Source: Xenophilus sp. Marseille-Q4582
GTDB taxonomy: Bacteria > Pseudomonadota > Gammaproteobacteria > Burkholderiales > Burkholderiaceae_C
DNA: 64,000 bases
Assembly (NCBI RefSeq): GCF_916700565.1
Contig: NZ_CAKAKO010000003.1
Span: 682,001 to 746,000, forward strand
Reading direction: 5' to 3'
This document shows positions 1 through 9,319 of the stretch, piece by piece. The position numbers were made by a program, and so were the translations under genes. The notes below the pieces were generated by a model that was not told the origin of the DNA, did not search any database, and saw only the letters and a program-made list of their open reading frames with translations. Numbering within the stretch: position 1 is the first letter of the stretch; the number at the start of each line of letters is the position of its first letter.

Positions 1-1074
1 CGGCATGAAGCCCTGGTCCGGGTCTTCGGCGCACAGGCGCACTTCGATGGCATGGCCGTTGAAGCGCACGTCTTCCTGCCGCAGCGGCAGCGGCTCGCCG
101 GCCGCCACGCGCAATTGCAGTTCCACCAGGTCCAGACCGGTGATCGCCTCGGTCACCGGGTGCTCCACCTGCAGGCGGGTGTTCATCTCCATGAAGAAGA
201 AATTTCCTTCTCGGTCGAGCAGGAACTCCAGCGTGCCTGCGCCCTCGTAGCCGATGGCCTTGACGGCCTTCACGGCCACGGCGCCCATGCGCTCGCGCAG
301 CTCGGCGCCCACCACGGGCGAAGGCGCTTCCTCGATCACCTTCTGGTGGCGCCGCTGCACCGAGCAGTCGCGCTCGCCCAGGTGGATGGCGTGGCCATGC
401 CGGTCGGCGAAGACCTGGATCTCGATGTGGCGCGGCTCCAGGATGGCGCGCTCCAGGATCACTTCGGGGTCACCGAAGGCATTGCGCGCCTCGCTCTGCG
501 CGCTGGCCAGCAGCTCGGCGAACTCGCCCGCGTGCTTCACCAGCCGCATGCCGCGCCCACCGCCGCCGGCCGTGGCCTTGATCATGACCGGAAAGCCGAT
601 GCGCACGGCCTCCTGGGCCAGCCGCTCGGCGCTCTGGTCCTCGCCCTGGTAGCCCGGGATGCAGGGCACGTCGGCGTCCATCATGAGTTTCTTCGCACCG
701 GCCTTGTGGCCCATGGCGAGGATGGCCTCGGGCGAGGGCCCGATGAAGACCAGCCCCGCGTCGCGGCAGGCGCGCGCGAAGTCCTCGTTCTCGGCCAGGA
801 AGCCGTAGCCCGGATGCACGGCGTCGGCCCCGGTCCTGCGCGCGGCGTCGAGGATCGCTTCGATGCGCAGGTAGCTCTGCGCGGGCAGCGGCTCGCCGAT
901 GCACACGGCCTGGTCGGCCTCCTGCACGTGGCGCGCGTCGGCATCGGCGGTGGAATACACCGCCACCGTGCGGTAGCCCAGCGCCTGGGCGCTGCGCATC
1001 ACGCGCAGCGCGATCTCGCCGCGGTTGGCCACGAGGATCTTGGTGAACGGGGTGGAGGTCTTGGAATCGGTCAT
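1..1074 (-). CDS. Acyl-CoA carboxylase alpha subunit, biotin carboxylase part (AtuF-like), 3' end off window
   Basis: This gene encodes the ATP-dependent biotin carboxylase half of a biotin-dependent acyl-CoA carboxylase. The ATG lies at 1072-1074 and the reading frame stays open to position 1, giving about 358 codons. The N-terminus has the family signature ILVANRGEIALR, the ATP-grasp glycine loop KATAGGGGRGMR lies near residue 165, and EMNTRLQVEHPVTE, which holds the catalytic region, lies near residue 295. The biotinyl domain would be beyond the window. It is 20 bp downstream of an acyl-CoA dehydrogenase and follows the beta subunit, so the three form an operon. The beta-dehydrogenase-alpha order matches atuC-D-F (geranyl-CoA carboxylase) better than liuA-B-C-D. 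A propionyl- or methylcrotonyl-CoA carboxylase cannot be excluded. Confidence 0.9.
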   Translation of the reverse strand, partial: MTDSKTSTPFTKILVANRGEIALRVMRSAQALGYRTVAVYSTADADARHVQEADQAVCIGEPLPAQSYLRIEAILDAARRTGADAVHPGYGFLAENEDFARACRDAGLVFIGPSPEAILAMGHKAGAKKLMMDADVPCIPGYQGEDQSAERLAQEAVRIGFPVMIKATAGGGGRGMRLVKHAGEFAELLASAQSEARNAFGDPEVILERAILEPRHIEIQVFADRHGHAIHLGERDCSVQRRHQKVIEEAPSPVVGAELRERMGAVAVKAVKAIGYEGAGTLEFLLDREGNFFFMEMNTRLQVEHPVTEAITGLDLVELQLRVAAGEPLPLRQEDVRFNGHAIEVRLCAEDPDQGFMP

Positions 1075-1094
1075 GGCTCGGCAGGCGTCGGGGC

Positions 1095-2252
1095 TCACTT
1101 CATGCCCTTGGGATAGGTGCCCATGTACTTGGTGAGGATCTGCAGCATCACCTCGTCGGCGCCGCCGCCGATGGAGGACAGGCGCATGTCGCGGAACAGG
1201 CGCGAGATCAGGCTGTCGTTCATGTAGCCCATGCCGCCCCAGAACTGCAGGCAGCCGGTGGACACGTCGCGCGTCAGGCGGCCGGCCTTGAGCTTGGCCA
1301 CCGAGGCCAGGCGCGTCGCGTCGCGCCCCGCCACCACGTCTTCCACGCCCTGCCAGGCCAGGGCGCGCACGCAGTCCACCTCGGCCTGCATCTCGGCCAG
1401 CTTGAAGTTGACCCACTGGTTGTCGAGAATGGAGCGGCCGAAAGCCTTGCGCTCGCGCGTGTAGTCGATGGTGATGTCGATGGCGCGCTGCGCGAAACCC
1501 GTGGAGTTGAGCGCGCCCCACAGCCGCTCGATCTGGAACTGCTCCATCTGGTAGACGAAGCCCTGCCCCTCTTCGCCGATGCGGTTGCGCTGCGGCACGC
1601 GCACGTCGTCGAAGTAGAGCTGGCCGGTGTCGGACGAATCCATGCCGATCTTCTGCAGCTTGCGCGCGATGGACACGCCCTTGCTTTTCATCGGCACGAT
1701 GATCAGGCTCTTGTTGCGGTGCGGGGGGCCGTCGGAGGTGTTGGCCAGCAGGCAGCACCAGTCGGCCTGCGTGCTGTTGGTGATCCACATCTTGCCGCCG
1801 TTGATGATGTAGTCGCCGCCGTCCTTGCGGGCCGTGGTCTTGATGGAGGCCACGTCGGAGCCGCTGCCCACTTCGGACACGCCGATGCAGCCCACCATGT
1901 CGCCCGCGATGGCCGGCGCCAGGAACTCGGCGCGCAGCTCTGCGCTGCCGTGCTTGGCCAGGGCGGGTGTGCACATGTCGGTCTGCACACCGATGGCCAT
2001 CGGGATGCCGCCGCAGTTGATCTCCGACAGCGTCTCGGCCAGCAGCGCGGCATAGCTGTAGTCCAGGCCGGCGCCGCCGTCCTCGGTGGGCTTGTCCAGG
2101 CCCAGCAGGCCCAGCTGGCCCAGCTGCTTGAAGAGCTGGTGGGCCGGGAAGATCTCGGCCTTCTCCCATTCGTCCACATGCGGGTTGACCTGCTCGGCGA
2201 TCCAGCGCTGGATGGTGCTGCGCACCTGCTCGTGTTCGTGCGTGAGTTGCAT
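1095..2252 (-). CDS. Acyl-CoA dehydrogenase (AtuD-like)
   Basis: This is a 385-residue FAD-dependent acyl-CoA dehydrogenase that makes the alpha,beta double bond in an acyl-CoA and passes electrons to ETF. The FAD/substrate signature GCIGVSEVGSGSDVAS lies near residue 140 and FGRSILDNQW near 280. The C-terminal position that carries the catalytic glutamate in short- and medium-chain enzymes reads IGGGADEV and has no Glu. A Glu is present in the helix-G motif IERL near residue 240, where isovaleryl-CoA and long-chain dehydrogenases keep their base. That fits a branched-chain or isoprenoid substrate such as citronellyl-CoA, by inference. It sits between the two carboxylase subunits, 37 bp below the beta subunit. 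Confidence 0.88.
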   Translation of the reverse strand: MQLTHEHEQVRSTIQRWIAEQVNPHVDEWEKAEIFPAHQLFKQLGQLGLLGLDKPTEDGGAGLDYSYAALLAETLSEINCGGIPMAIGVQTDMCTPALAKHGSAELRAEFLAPAIAGDMVGCIGVSEVGSGSDVASIKTTARKDGGDYIINGGKMWITNSTQADWCCLLANTSDGPPHRNKSLIIVPMKSKGVSIARKLQKIGMDSSDTGQLYFDDVRVPQRNRIGEEGQGFVYQMEQFQIERLWGALNSTGFAQRAIDITIDYTRERKAFGRSILDNQWVNFKLAEMQAEVDCVRALAWQGVEDVVAGRDATRLASVAKLKAGRLTRDVSTGCLQFWGGMGYMNDSLISRLFRDMRLSSIGGGADEVMLQILTKYMGTYPKGMK

Positions 2253-2289
2253 GGTGTGTCTCTCTTGTGTTTTCGATGTCAGGCCAGGG

Positions 2290-3909
2290 TCACGGACGGG
2301 CCACGGAGAACTGCATCTTCTGCGGCTCGCGCGCCTCGGCCTCGCGGCAGACGGCCAGCACGGTGGAGAGTACGGCGCGCGTGTCGCGCGGGTCGATCAC
2401 GCCGTCGTCCAGCAGGCGCGCGCTGGTCGTGAACACACTCATCTGGCTGTCGAAGCGCTCGATGATCTGGCTGCGCATGGCTTCCAGCTTGGCGTGATCG
2501 ACCTGCCCCTTGCGCGCCATCGCGGCCTCGGTCACGTTGACCATGGTGCCGGCCGCTTGCTCGCCGCCCATCACGGCGGTCTTGGCATTGGGCCAGCTGA
2601 AGCAAAAGCGCGGGTGGAAGCCGCGCCCGCACATGCCGTAGTTGCCGGCGCCGAAGGAGGCCCCGCAGTACAGCGTGATCTGCGGCACCGTGGCGCTGGT
2701 CACGGCCTGGATCATCTTGGAGCCGTGCTTGATGATGCCGCCCTCCTCGTAGATGCGGCCCACCATGAAGCCGGTCGTGTTGTTGAGATAGAGGATGGGC
2801 GTCTTCGACTGGCAGCAGGCCTGGATGAAGTGCGTGGCCTTGGTGGCGCCGGCCGGGTCGATGGGGCCGTTGTTGGTGATCACGCCCACCGGCCAGCCCT
2901 CGATCTTGAAATGGCCGCAGACGGTGGCGCTGCCGTAGTTCTCGCCGAACTCCAGGAACTCCGAGCCGTCGGCGATGCGCGCGATGACCTCGCGCATGTC
3001 CACCGGCCGCTTGTGGTCGGTGGGCATCACGCCCAAAAGTTCCTCGGCCGCGTAGCGCGGCGGCTGCCAGCTGCGCGCGGGCTTGAGGGCCTGCCCGCGG
3101 TCCCAGTCGAGCTGGGCCAGGATCTCGCGCGCGATGCGGATGCCGTCGCGGTCGTCCTCGGCCAGGTAGTCGCCCAGGCCCGAGATGTGCGTGTGCATCA
3201 CGGCGCCGCCCAGTTCCTCTTCGGTCGCGATCTCGCCCGTAGCGGCCTTGAGCAGCGGCGGGCCAGCCAGGAAGGCGCGCGAGCGGCCGCGCACCAGGAT
3301 GATGTAGTCGGACAGGCCGGTCTGGTAGGCGCCGCCGGCCGTGGAGGAACCGTGCGTCACCGTCACCACCGGCAGGCCGGCGGCCGACAGCCGCGCCAGG
3401 TTGCGGAAGGAACTGCCGCCGCGCACGAAGTCCTCGACGCGGTAGGCCAGCAGGTTGGCGCCGGCGCTTTCGACCAACTGCACGTAGGGCAGCTTGTTCT
3501 CCAGCGCCAGCTCCTGCACGCGCAGCACCTTGTCCAGGCCCATGGGCTGCAGCGCGCCGGCGTCGATGCCCGAATCGGACGCGTTGATCATGCAGCGGAT
3601 GCCGCTGACATAGCCGATGCCCGAGATGATGCCGCCGCCCGGCACGCTCTTGTCGAGGTCGGGCGTGTCCATGCCCAGCCCGGCCAGCGAGGCAATTTCC
3701 AGGAAAGGCGTGCCCGGGTCCAGCAGCAGCGACAGGCGCTCGCGCGGCAGCAGCTGGCCGCGTTTCTCGAAGCGTTCGCGCGAGGCGGTGGACTTCTGGC
3801 GCGCCCGCATCTCGTAGCTGCGCACGCGCTCGATGAGCTGCAGCATGTGCGCGCGGTTGGCCTGGAAGCTCTCGCTGCCGGGGGAAAGGTTGGACTCGAT
3901 CAGGGCCAT
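2290..3909 (-). CDS. Acyl-CoA carboxylase beta subunit, carboxyltransferase (AtuC-like)
   Basis: This is a 539-residue carboxyltransferase of the biotin-dependent acyl-CoA carboxylase family; it moves CO2 from carboxybiotin to the acyl-CoA. Both crotonase-like halves are present. The N-terminal half has HGSSTAGGAYQTGLSDY and the acyl-CoA site FLAGPPLLKAATGE; the C-terminal half has GASFGAGNYGMCGRGF and FSWPNAKTAVMGGEQAA. The length fits both geranyl-CoA (AtuC) and methylcrotonyl-CoA (LiuB) types. The gene leads the operon with the dehydrogenase and alpha subunit downstream. The 221 bp upstream (3910-4130) should hold its promoter, but no convincing box was seen. Substrate assignment rests on gene order and on the AtuA-family gene at 14463. 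Confidence 0.9.
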   Translation of the reverse strand: MALIESNLSPGSESFQANRAHMLQLIERVRSYEMRARQKSTASRERFEKRGQLLPRERLSLLLDPGTPFLEIASLAGLGMDTPDLDKSVPGGGIISGIGYVSGIRCMINASDSGIDAGALQPMGLDKVLRVQELALENKLPYVQLVESAGANLLAYRVEDFVRGGSSFRNLARLSAAGLPVVTVTHGSSTAGGAYQTGLSDYIILVRGRSRAFLAGPPLLKAATGEIATEEELGGAVMHTHISGLGDYLAEDDRDGIRIAREILAQLDWDRGQALKPARSWQPPRYAAEELLGVMPTDHKRPVDMREVIARIADGSEFLEFGENYGSATVCGHFKIEGWPVGVITNNGPIDPAGATKATHFIQACCQSKTPILYLNNTTGFMVGRIYEEGGIIKHGSKMIQAVTSATVPQITLYCGASFGAGNYGMCGRGFHPRFCFSWPNAKTAVMGGEQAAGTMVNVTEAAMARKGQVDHAKLEAMRSQIIERFDSQMSVFTTSARLLDDGVIDPRDTRAVLSTVLAVCREAEAREPQKMQFSVARP

Positions 3910-4130
3910 GGGAGACTGCTCAAAACAACGCTGGAGCCGGATGGCTTCTTGCGACGGATGTCAGCGTAGGGCGGGGGCCCCGGGCAGTCTTGCGGCAATT
4001 GGCTGGCGATCGGCTGGCGGCTCGTCTTCGGGCCCCAACCCCGGCGTCCTGTGCAGTGCCGATGCCGCATCCGCCTGCGGCCCGCCCTGCCCGTCGGCCT
4101 GCAGCGCCCACCGGGCAGGCGCTGCGGCGC

Positions 4131-4520
4131 TCAACGCGCCGTCACGCGCACCACTTCGCCGTTGGCGCGCCGCAGGTACATGTCCGGGCCGGCCAGTCGG
4201 ACGTCGTTGCACACGGAAGGGATCACCTTGAACTGGAAGCACACCTTGCCGTCCTCGGTGCGCCAGGTGCCGCGGTCCGAACGGCCCGAGAAATACGCCG
4301 TGACCCCATCCGCCTCGGCCGCGTAGTCCGTGCGGACGGCCACGCCGTTGCCCGCGGTGAAGGTGAAGGACTTGCCGCGCAGCAGTCCCGCCAGCTCGCT
4401 GGCCGAGGGCGCGCGCACGCCCGCCGGGAAGTCGCGGGCCGGCGGCGCGGTGGCGGCGCAGCCGGCCAGCAGCAGGGGCAGCAGGGTGATCAGCCAGGGG
4501 GTGTGGGTGCGGATGCGCAT
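4131..4520 (-). CDS. Small secreted lipoprotein of unknown function
   Basis: This encodes 129 residues. The ATG at 4518-4520 was chosen because it begins a typical lipoprotein signal: basic start MRIRTH, a hydrophobic stretch, then the lipobox LLAGC with Cys21. The mature part is about 108 residues and contains two cysteines in KVCFQFKVIPSVCND that could form a disulfide. The pattern of a short beta-rich domain with a W-R-x-E-D-G-K-V-C segment is reminiscent of small DUF995-like lipoproteins, but this is a weak resemblance. It lies 23 bp downstream of the larger lipoprotein gene and is probably cotranscribed with it. No function is assigned. Confidence 0.7.
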   Translation of the reverse strand: MRIRTHTPWLITLLPLLLAGCAATAPPARDFPAGVRAPSASELAGLLRGKSFTFTAGNGVAVRTDYAAEADGVTAYFSGRSDRGTWRTEDGKVCFQFKVIPSVCNDVRLAGPDMYLRRANGEVVRVTAR

Positions 4521-4543
4521 GCGTCTCTCCTCGTTCGGGCCGG

Positions 4544-6235
4544 TCACAGCCCCAGTCGGGCCTTCATCGCCGTCCAGGCCGTGCCGTTCAAGCGGGTGCT
4601 GCTGGACAGGCGCGCGTTGAAGTCCGGCTTGATCTCGTGCGCGCGGTACACCCACTGGGTGTCGGGGTCGGCCGCATTCCAGCGGATCTGCGTGTAGACC
4701 ACGTGGTAGTCGAGGGCCGGCGTCGGCGGCTGGCCGCTGAAGCGCAGCACCCGTTCGCCGTTCACTTCGTCGATGCGGTAGCCGCCCGTGGCGGAAGCCG
4801 CACAGTTGGAGACCACGGTCTGATCGGCATTCAGGTCGCACTCGTAGTAGGTGGCCACGCCCTGGGTGGCCCCGGCGGGCGTGAACGACACGCGCAGATT
4901 CCGCTGCGCGCTGGTGCTCAGCGCCAGGCTCAGGGTGTTGCCGCCCGTGGGCGAGGCCGCGCCCGAGGCCGGGAAGGCGCCGATCACGGCCTCCAGCGTG
5001 CGGCGGCTGGCCGGCTGGGAACGGGTGAAGAAGTTGTCGATCTGGATGTCGGGCGCCAGCACCACCGCGCTGCCCTGCCGCTCCTGCGAGCCCGCGGGAA
5101 AGGCCGTGCCGCCCAGCACGCTGGCCGCATCGAGCACGTTGAAGACGGCCTGGCGGTCGGCCACGTAGGCGGCCATGCCCTGGCCCGCAAGGTCGCTGGC
5201 CCGGCTCCAGCCCAGCTGCACGCGCGTGCCGCACACCCGCGCCCGGTTGGGGTTGCCGACCGTGACCTCGACCGCCACGGCGGGGCCGCACCACTTCCAG
5301 CCGTCCGGAGACAGGTAGGCCGAACGGTACAGCGCATTGGGGTCGTTGCCGATGGGCCGGACGGCGCCCCCGGTCTTGCCGCTGCGCGTGTCCAGCACCG
5401 TGCCGCCGGGCGTGCCGGCCTCCTTGGCCTGGGTGTCGAGTGTCTGCACGAAGAAGTTGCCGGCGTCCTGGAAATACAGGTTGCTCAGCAGCGTGCCGGC
5501 ACTGGCGGCGGCACCCTGGTCGCCCACCACCAGCGGCACGCCGGTGCGCAGCATGCCCGAGATGAGCGCCGCCGCCGTGCGGGCGGTGTCGCGCACCTGC
5601 GCGTCGTCCCAGGCCGGGTCGTCCTGGTAGCCCTCGATCTTGGCGGCGTCGATGGCCAGTTGCAGCGCAACGTTGGCGCGCGCCTCGGACTCGGCCATGC
5701 CGGCCTCCACGCCGGCCTGCACCAGCGTGGTCAGCGGATTGATGGCGCCGCCCGAGCCGGCCGGGCGCTTGAGCACGTAGTCGGCGCTGGTGGCGGCGAC
5801 GGTGGGGTCGTACGAATCGACGGCGGTGCCGGAGGCGGCCGGATCGCCCGCCTTCACGGGGGCGATGAGAGGGGCCGTGGCCGCGTCCGGCACGGCCGTG
5901 GCGTCGTAGCTCAGGGTGTATCGGCCGTCGGCCCCGGTGGGCGCGGAAGCGGGTTCGCCACTGTCGCAGGCATCGTTGCCGTCCAGGTCCAGGCAGACGA
6001 CGACATTCTGGAGCGTGCCGTTGCGCGCGACTTCGCCGCTCAGGGTGACGGGCGCCGGGGCCGGGGCCGGGGCCGGGGCCGGGGCCGGCGCGGGTGCCGG
6101 CGCGGGCGCGGGCGGCGCCGGCAGGGACACGACGGGGAAACCACCACCACCTCCGCCACCCCCACAGGCCGTCAGGGCCAGCGCGGCGGAAGCGGCGATG
6201 GCGTGGATCCGCAGGTTCTTGCTTCGCGATTGCAT
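4544..6235 (-). CDS. Large lipoprotein with Gly run and Ala-Pro linker
   Basis: This is a 563-residue exported lipoprotein. The signal peptide ends at the lipobox LTAC, followed by eight glycines and then an Ala-Pro repeat linker over residues 40-62. The next segment, about residues 65-110, reads as a carboxypeptidase-regulatory-like or SdrD-B-like beta fold ([18 protein letters not shown], then [13 protein letters not shown]). The remainder is not recognised, although a helical segment rich in Ala near 165-215 resembles cell-surface proteins found in Comamonadaceae. It is probably anchored in the outer membrane. The DNA of the linker is a run of CCGGGG hexamers. It is divergent from no gene; the upstream neighbour is the response regulator gene 122 bp away. 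Confidence 0.75.
   Translation of the reverse strand: MQSRSKNLRIHAIAASAALALTACGGGGGGGGFPVVSLPAPPAPAPAPAPAPAPAPAPAPAPVTLSGEVARNGTLQNVVVCLDLDGNDACDSGEPASAPTGADGRYTLSYDATAVPDAATAPLIAPVKAGDPAASGTAVDSYDPTVAATSADYVLKRPAGSGGAINPLTTLVQAGVEAGMAESEARANVALQLAIDAAKIEGYQDDPAWDDAQVRDTARTAAALISGMLRTGVPLVVGDQGAAASAGTLLSNLYFQDAGNFFVQTLDTQAKEAGTPGGTVLDTRSGKTGGAVRPIGNDPNALYRSAYLSPDGWKWCGPAVAVEVTVGNPNRARVCGTRVQLGWSRASDLAGQGMAAYVADRQAVFNVLDAASVLGGTAFPAGSQERQGSAVVLAPDIQIDNFFTRSQPASRRTLEAVIGAFPASGAASPTGGNTLSLALSTSAQRNLRVSFTPAGATQGVATYYECDLNADQTVVSNCAASATGGYRIDEVNGERVLRFSGQPPTPALDYHVVYTQIRWNAADPDTQWVYRAHEIKPDFNARLSSSTRLNGTAWTAMKARLGL
6055..6088. repeat. CCGGGG hexanucleotide tandem repeat inside lipoprotein gene
   Basis: Five and two-thirds copies of a six-base unit encode the Ala-Pro linker of the lipoprotein. 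Because the unit is two codons long, copy-number changes alter linker length without shifting the frame. Confidence 0.85.
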
Positions 6236-6309
6236 GGATGTCCTCCTAGGTCCTGGGTACGCGATGTGTCTTTCGACACGAGGACACTAAGAGAAACACT
6301 TCTGTCGCA

Positions 6310-6329
6310 CATCACCCAGTTGGGCGATG
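6310..6329. promoter_or_regulatory. 20-bp imperfect palindrome, candidate operator
   Basis: The two nine-base arms CATCACCCA and TGGGCGATG are complementary except for one position, with a two-base centre. It lies between the end of the LuxR-type regulator gene (6358) and the start of the lipoprotein gene (6235), about 75 bp upstream of that start. A site for the neighbouring response regulator is a reasonable guess; it could also be an RNA stem. Confidence 0.3.
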
Positions 6330-6357
6330 GCCGAGGCGGCGTGAAGCCGCTATCGGC

Positions 6358-7017
6358 TCAGGGCGGCGCGTCGTCCCCCAGCACCAGCCCCATCCGGTTG
6401 GCGGCCACGATGGCCTGCGTGCGCGTGGTGACGGCCAGCGCGCGCAGCACGGTGCTGACGTGGGTCTTCGCGGTGTTCGGGCTGAGCCCCAGCTCGCGCG
6501 CGATGAGCTTCATCGGCTTGCCCTCCAGGATCAGCCGCAGCACCTGCGTCTGGCGGGCGGTCAGCCCGAGTTCCGCGGGACTGGTGCACGGCCGCGAGGG
6601 CAGGAGCGACGGCGGCGCGATGCCCGCCAGGCTGAGCGGCGGCACGTAGATGCCGCGCGCCAGCACCGTGCGCAGCGCCTCGAACATCCGGCTCGACGGC
6701 GCCGACTTCGGGATGAAGCCCATGGCGCCCAGCTGGATCGCGCGCAGCACCGTGACCTGGTCCTCCTGCGAGGACAGCATGACCAGCGGCACGCCGGGAT
6801 GCCGCTCGCGCACCGTCTCCAGCGCCTGCAGGCCGTGCGTGCCGGGCAGGATGAAGTCGAGCAGGATCAGCTCGATGCCGGCGCCGCCGTCGAGGACGGC
6901 CAGCGCCTCGTCGAGCTTCGCCGCGTGCCAGACCTGCACCGCCGGATCCAGCTCCCTGAGCAGCAGCGCCACGCCCTCGCGGAACAGCGCATGATCATCG
7001 ACCAGCAGGATCTTCAT
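6358..7017 (-). CDS. LuxR-family (NarL-type) response regulator
   Basis: This is a 219-residue two-component response regulator. The receiver starts at MKILLVDDH, with the acidic pair at residues 7-8 and the phospho-accepting Asp54 in ILLDF. The LuxR-type helix-turn-helix is near residues 148-210 (LTARQTQVLRLI, GLSPNTAKTHVSTVLRAL). The ATG at 7015-7017 is preferred over longer in-frame extensions because the receiver fold begins there. It overlaps the 3' end of the hybrid kinase gene by 23 bp, so the two are translationally linked and very likely cognate partners. Target genes are unknown; the palindrome at 6310 and lipoprotein gene downstream are candidates. Confidence 0.9.
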   Translation of the reverse strand: MKILLVDDHALFREGVALLLRELDPAVQVWHAAKLDEALAVLDGGAGIELILLDFILPGTHGLQALETVRERHPGVPLVMLSSQEDQVTVLRAIQLGAMGFIPKSAPSSRMFEALRTVLARGIYVPPLSLAGIAPPSLLPSRPCTSPAELGLTARQTQVLRLILEGKPMKLIARELGLSPNTAKTHVSTVLRALAVTTRTQAIVAANRMGLVLGDDAPP

Positions 7018-9319
7018 GGCCCGAGTCTGAACCGATTTCCGGCGGCTCGCCTCCCCCGCTTGGGTGAGCCTGCAGCGCGGCCTCGATGGCCGCCAGCAGC
7101 GCATCGGCGCCGACCGGCTTGTGCAGCAGCGCCAGCCCCGCCTCGGCCACGCGCCGCAGGTCCGCGGCGGCGATGTCGCCGGTGATGATGATCGCGGGCA
7201 CCGCCTGGCCGATGCGCGCGCGCAGTTGCCGGACCGCGGCCAGGCCATCCTGGCGCTCGCGCAGCCGGTAGTCGCACAGGATCAGGTCGGGATCGCGCAG
7301 ATGCTCGCCGAGCAGGTCCAGGCACTGCCCCGCCGACGCGGCGGTGAGCACGTGCGCCCCCCAGCTGTGGCACAGCGCCTGCATCGCGCGACGGGTGTCG
7401 GCCTCGTCGTCGATCACCGCGATGAATGCGCCGGCGATGCGCCCGCCGCCCGCCAGGGCCTCGGGCCGCACCGGCATCGCCGGCGGCGCCTCGGCCATCG
7501 GCAGCAGGACCGAGAAGCAGGTCCCGCGGCCCGGCATCGAGCGCAGCGCATAGGGGTGGCCGAGCAGTTCGAGCGTGCGCTTGACGATGGCCAGGCCCAG
7601 CCCGAGCCCCTTGCCGCGGTCGCGCTCCGGGTTGTCGATCTGGAAGAACTCCTCGAAGACGTGCGGCAGCTGGTCCGGCGCGATGCCAATGCCGGTGTCC
7701 CAGACCTGCAGCTCGACGCCGCCCGGGCGGCGGCGCCCGCCGAGCAGGACGCGGCCGCGCTCGGTATAGCGGATGGCGTTGGCGACCAGGTTGCCCAGCA
7801 CCCGCTCCAGCAGCACGGCATCCGTGCGCACGGCGCAGCGCGAAGGCACCACCACCAGCCGCAGGCCCTTGCGCGCGGCTTCCGGCGCGTGGCCGGCAGC
7901 CACCCGGCGCAGCAGTTCGGCCAGCGCATGGTCGCCCAGCACCGGCCTGGCCATGCCGGCGTCCAGCTTCGAGATGTCGAGCAGGCTGCCGAACAGGGCC
8001 TCCATGGCGCCGACCGAGGCCTGGATGTGGTCCACCAGCTGGCCCACTTCCGGCGTGACCGGCTGGCGGCGCAGCACGCCCACCAGCAGGCCGATGGTGT
8101 GCAGCGGCTGGCGCAGGTCGTGGCTGGCCGAGGCCAGGAAGCGCGTCTTGGCCTGGCTGGCCTGCTCGGCCTCCTCGCGCCTGGCGCGCAGCAGCGCGTT
8201 GGCCTCGCGCAGCGCCCGGGTGCGCTCGGCCACGCGGCTTTCGAGCAGCCGGTACGACTCGTGCAGCTGCCCGGCCATCTGGTTGAAGCGGGCCGCGAGC
8301 TGGCCCAGTTCGTCGCCGCGCGACAGTTCGATCCGGTGCGCCAGCCGGCCCTCGCCGATGCGGTCGGCGCCCTCGGCGAGCTGCTGGATTGGCCGCACCA
8401 CCCGGCGGGCCAGCACGATGCCGACGGCCGAGCCGGCCAGGACGGCGAGCACCAGGATCAGCAACGCGGTGGCCAGCGCGCGGCGCACCGGCGCGTAGGC
8501 CTCGCTGCGCGGCTGCTCGGTGATCAGCCGCCAGCCGGGCACGCTCAGCGTCGCGACACGAGCGACCATCGCGCGGCCCTCGGGCGTCTCGAATTCGATC
8601 AGCCCACCGGCGGGCGCCTGCGCGATCGCCGCGCGCACCGGCGGGCGGGCGGCCCAGTCGGGCAGCGCCAGCACCTGCAGGAAGTCGGGGTGCGCCAGCA
8701 GGCGCCCCTGCTCGTCGACCACGTAGGCGTACCCCTCGAGGCCGAAGCGGGCTTCATGGATGATGTCGCGCAGTTGCGCCAGATCGACCTCCGCCGCAAG
8801 CACGCCGCTGGCCGGGAGCTGGCCGCGCCGCGCCATCACCACGCGGGGCTGGTTGACGACGAACGTGACCGGACCGAACCATGGCGCCTCGGCGCTTGCG
8901 TGCAGGAATTCGGGCGACTGGCTGCGGTCCTCGCCCCGGCCGATGCGGTCGGGTGCCATGCGCGAGATGTGCGCGCGTTCCTGGCCGTGCGGGTCGATCC
9001 AGTACAGCGCCTGGATCGCCCGCGACTGCCTCATCAGCCGGTACAGCTCGAACTGGATGTCGGCATCCGCATCGCCCAGGTGGCGCGAATCCTGCAGCGA
9101 CAGGGTGGCGCGCAGCAAGGCGACCGTCTGGCCGATGAAGCGGTCGATCCGGGCCGACGCCCGGCTGGCTTCGAGCGCCTGCAGCGCCTCGACAGCCACG
9201 CGTGTCTCGCGCTGGATCAGCCAGAGCTGCGCGAAGCCGCTGGCCGCGAGCACCAGCGTGACCAGCGTGGCCACCGACAGGGCATAGGTTTGCCACAGGC
9301 GATGGCCGTGCGGGCGCAT
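6995..9319 (-). CDS. Hybrid sensor histidine kinase with periplasmic sensor
   Basis: This is a 774-residue inner-membrane sensor. A first membrane helix lies near residues 12-34, followed by a periplasmic domain of about 245 residues of Cache type, a second helix near 280-303 and a HAMP domain. The HisKA domain has the phospho-accepting His400 in ASHDLRQPL. The ATPase domain shows NLVANAIRYTERG (N box), DTGIGIAPDQL (G1) and GKGLGLGLAIVKR (G2). A C-terminal receiver (AVIDDEADTRRAM, then Asp in LILCDYRLRE) makes it a hybrid. Its ATG overlaps the stop of the upstream binding-protein gene as ATGA, and its end overlaps the response regulator. The signal may be delivered by that binding protein. 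Confidence 0.92.
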   Translation of the reverse strand: MRPHGHRLWQTYALSVATLVTLVLAASGFAQLWLIQRETRVAVEALQALEASRASARIDRFIGQTVALLRATLSLQDSRHLGDADADIQFELYRLMRQSRAIQALYWIDPHGQERAHISRMAPDRIGRGEDRSQSPEFLHASAEAPWFGPVTFVVNQPRVVMARRGQLPASGVLAAEVDLAQLRDIIHEARFGLEGYAYVVDEQGRLLAHPDFLQVLALPDWAARPPVRAAIAQAPAGGLIEFETPEGRAMVARVATLSVPGWRLITEQPRSEAYAPVRRALATALLILVLAVLAGSAVGIVLARRVVRPIQQLAEGADRIGEGRLAHRIELSRGDELGQLAARFNQMAGQLHESYRLLESRVAERTRALREANALLRARREEAEQASQAKTRFLASASHDLRQPLHTIGLLVGVLRRQPVTPEVGQLVDHIQASVGAMEALFGSLLDISKLDAGMARPVLGDHALAELLRRVAAGHAPEAARKGLRLVVVPSRCAVRTDAVLLERVLGNLVANAIRYTERGRVLLGGRRRPGGVELQVWDTGIGIAPDQLPHVFEEFFQIDNPERDRGKGLGLGLAIVKRTLELLGHPYALRSMPGRGTCFSVLLPMAEAPPAMPVRPEALAGGGRIAGAFIAVIDDEADTRRAMQALCHSWGAHVLTAASAGQCLDLLGEHLRDPDLILCDYRLRERQDGLAAVRQLRARIGQAVPAIIITGDIAAADLRRVAEAGLALLHKPVGADALLAAIEAALQAHPSGGGEPPEIGSDSGHEDPAGR

